A stretch of 64,000 nucleotides of DNA, taken from NCBI RefSeq assembly GCF_905120345.1, contig NZ_CAJHOA010000002.1, positions 43,773-107,772 on the forward strand. Reading direction: 5' to 3'. The position numbers and the translations under genes are program-made. The stretch comes from Denitrificimonas caeni (GTDB taxonomy: Bacteria; Pseudomonadota; Gammaproteobacteria; Pseudomonadales; Pseudomonadaceae). The notes under the pieces were generated by a model. That model was not told where the DNA came from, did no database searches, and saw only the letters and a program-made list of their open reading frames with translations. Positions 63,380 through 64,000 of this stretch are shown piece by piece. How positions within the stretch are numbered: the stretch's first letter is position 1; each line of letters begins with the position of its first letter.

Positions 63380-64000
63380 TGCGCACTCGAGCACAAACCT
63401 TCAACTTCTCTGGTGGCCCCGCCGTGATGCCAGAGTCACTGTTACTGCGCGCGCAGAGTGAACTGCTTAATTGGCACAACAGCGGTATGTCAGTGCTAGA
63501 AATGCCCTTCACCAGCCCGCACTTTATCGACATCATGACTGCTGCTAAGCAAAAAATACGCGATATTTTAGCAGTGCCGAGCAACTATCAAATCCTATTT
63601 ATGCAGGGCGGTGCCTCGACTCAGTTTGCTTTAATTCCCATGAACCTGCTACCGCATGGCGGCCACGCCACTTATATCGACAGCGGCTACTGGTCGATGA
63701 AAGCGGCAAACGAAGCCAAACAGCACGGTACCATTCATCTGGGCGCCAGCGTCAATCACGCAACACCGTTACGCATTCCAGCGTCAGCCGATTGGGTTGT
63801 GCCTCCGCAATCAGCGTATTGCCATATCACCAGCAATGAAACCACGACTGGCCTGGCTTTTCACAGCGACCCCAAACTCGGCTCCATGACACTGATTGCC
63901 GATATGACCTCCGACTTTATGTCGCGTCCTATCTGTATCGAAAACTACGGAGTGATCTATGCCGGCTGCCAAAAAAATATCGGCCCCACCGGCTTGGTTA
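63379..64000 (+). CDS. SerC-like phosphoserine aminotransferase family protein (partial, runs off the window)
   Basis: The first 207 residues of a class V aminotransferase of the SerC family: FNFSGGPAVMPESLLLRAQS, SNYQILFMQGGASTQFALIP, ITSNETTTGLAF and the PLP-lysine loop VIYAGCQKNIGPTGLV at the window end. In E. coli SerC the substrate-phosphate residues His41 and Arg42 (SHR motif) stand where this protein has Phe44 and Thr45 (EMPFTSPHF). The PLP lysine is kept. So it may use another amino donor or acceptor than phosphoserine. The ATG overlaps the preceding stop, making it the sixth gene of the pqqA2 operon. The coding sequence continues past 64000. Confidence 0.8.
   Translation, partial: MRTRAQTFNFSGGPAVMPESLLLRAQSELLNWHNSGMSVLEMPFTSPHFIDIMTAAKQKIRDILAVPSNYQILFMQGGASTQFALIPMNLLPHGGHATYIDSGYWSMKAANEAKQHGTIHLGASVNHATPLRIPASADWVVPPQSAYCHITSNETTTGLAFHSDPKLGSMTLIADMTSDFMSRPICIENYGVIYAGCQKNIGPTGLV

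Overview
The window looks like a chromosome segment from a gammaproteobacterium of the Pseudomonadaceae with unusually low GC for that family. I infer this from the gene content and order: the ped/exa/erc-pqq alcohol-oxidation locus is laid out as in Pseudomonas putida and P. aeruginosa, there are Pseudomonas-style REP sequences, and the polysaccharide genes are of the wbjBCD/wbpOP type. Species cannot be fixed from the sequence alone; a Thiopseudomonas- or Denitrificimonas-like lineage is a guess. No rRNA, tRNA, CRISPR array or transposase gene was found.

Region 1 (1-8120) is accessory DNA. Four blocks of a palindromic intergenic repeat (half-sites such as GCGAGCGCAGCGAAGCAATCC; one block is a 138-bp tandem array) separate small cassettes: a GIY-YIG protein, an AbiEi/AbiEii type IV toxin-antitoxin pair, a remnant of the pgm 3' end, and a block with a HEPN-like protein, its overlapping partner and a frameshifted DUF2335 membrane protein. 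The last block is wedged between wbjC and wbjD.

Region 2 (3.6-21.1 kb, minus strand) is a Wzx/Wzy-type O-antigen or capsule locus. wbpO and wbpP supply UDP-GalNAc/GalNAcA. wbjB, wbjC and wbjD supply UDP-N-acetyl-L-fucosamine. Glycosyltransferases, a pyruvyltransferase-family protein, a nitroreductase-family protein, a flippase and a polymerase complete it. rfaH lies just upstream, and an exact ops element sits in the leader between rfaH and wbpO. The centre (about 10.3-17.0 kb) is strongly AT-rich, which suggests transfer. The locus is bracketed by a pgm fragment (3250-3570) and the intact pgm (22418-23995) in the same orientation.

Region 3 (25.3-59.8 kb) is a PQQ-dependent alcohol-oxidation island: ercS, ercA, pqqABCDE plus a pqqH-type peptidase, aldehyde dehydrogenase, two PQQ alcohol dehydrogenases (one with the lanthanide-type D-x-D motif, one with the calcium-type D-x-S motif), cytochrome c550, accessory periplasmic proteins, the PedS2/PedR2 (ExaD/ExaE) pair, an ABC export/efflux set, the regulator ErbR/PedR1, the hybrid kinase ErcS', a FIST sensor protein, a porin and the M16 peptidase PqqF. 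A short motif (core CTAAAGY) recurs 50-90 bp upstream of many of these genes.

Region 4 (60.1-64.0 kb) ends in an unusual plus-strand operon: a second, divergent pqqA, its own pqqD and pqqE, a 33-residue membrane peptide, a four-helix Urate_ox_N-type membrane protein and a SerC-like aminotransferase that runs off the window. It has no pqqB or pqqC. It has the same CTAAAG-type motif upstream, so it may be expressed with the PQQ regulon while making a modified or different RiPP-derived cofactor. I consider it the best candidate for an undescribed system here.
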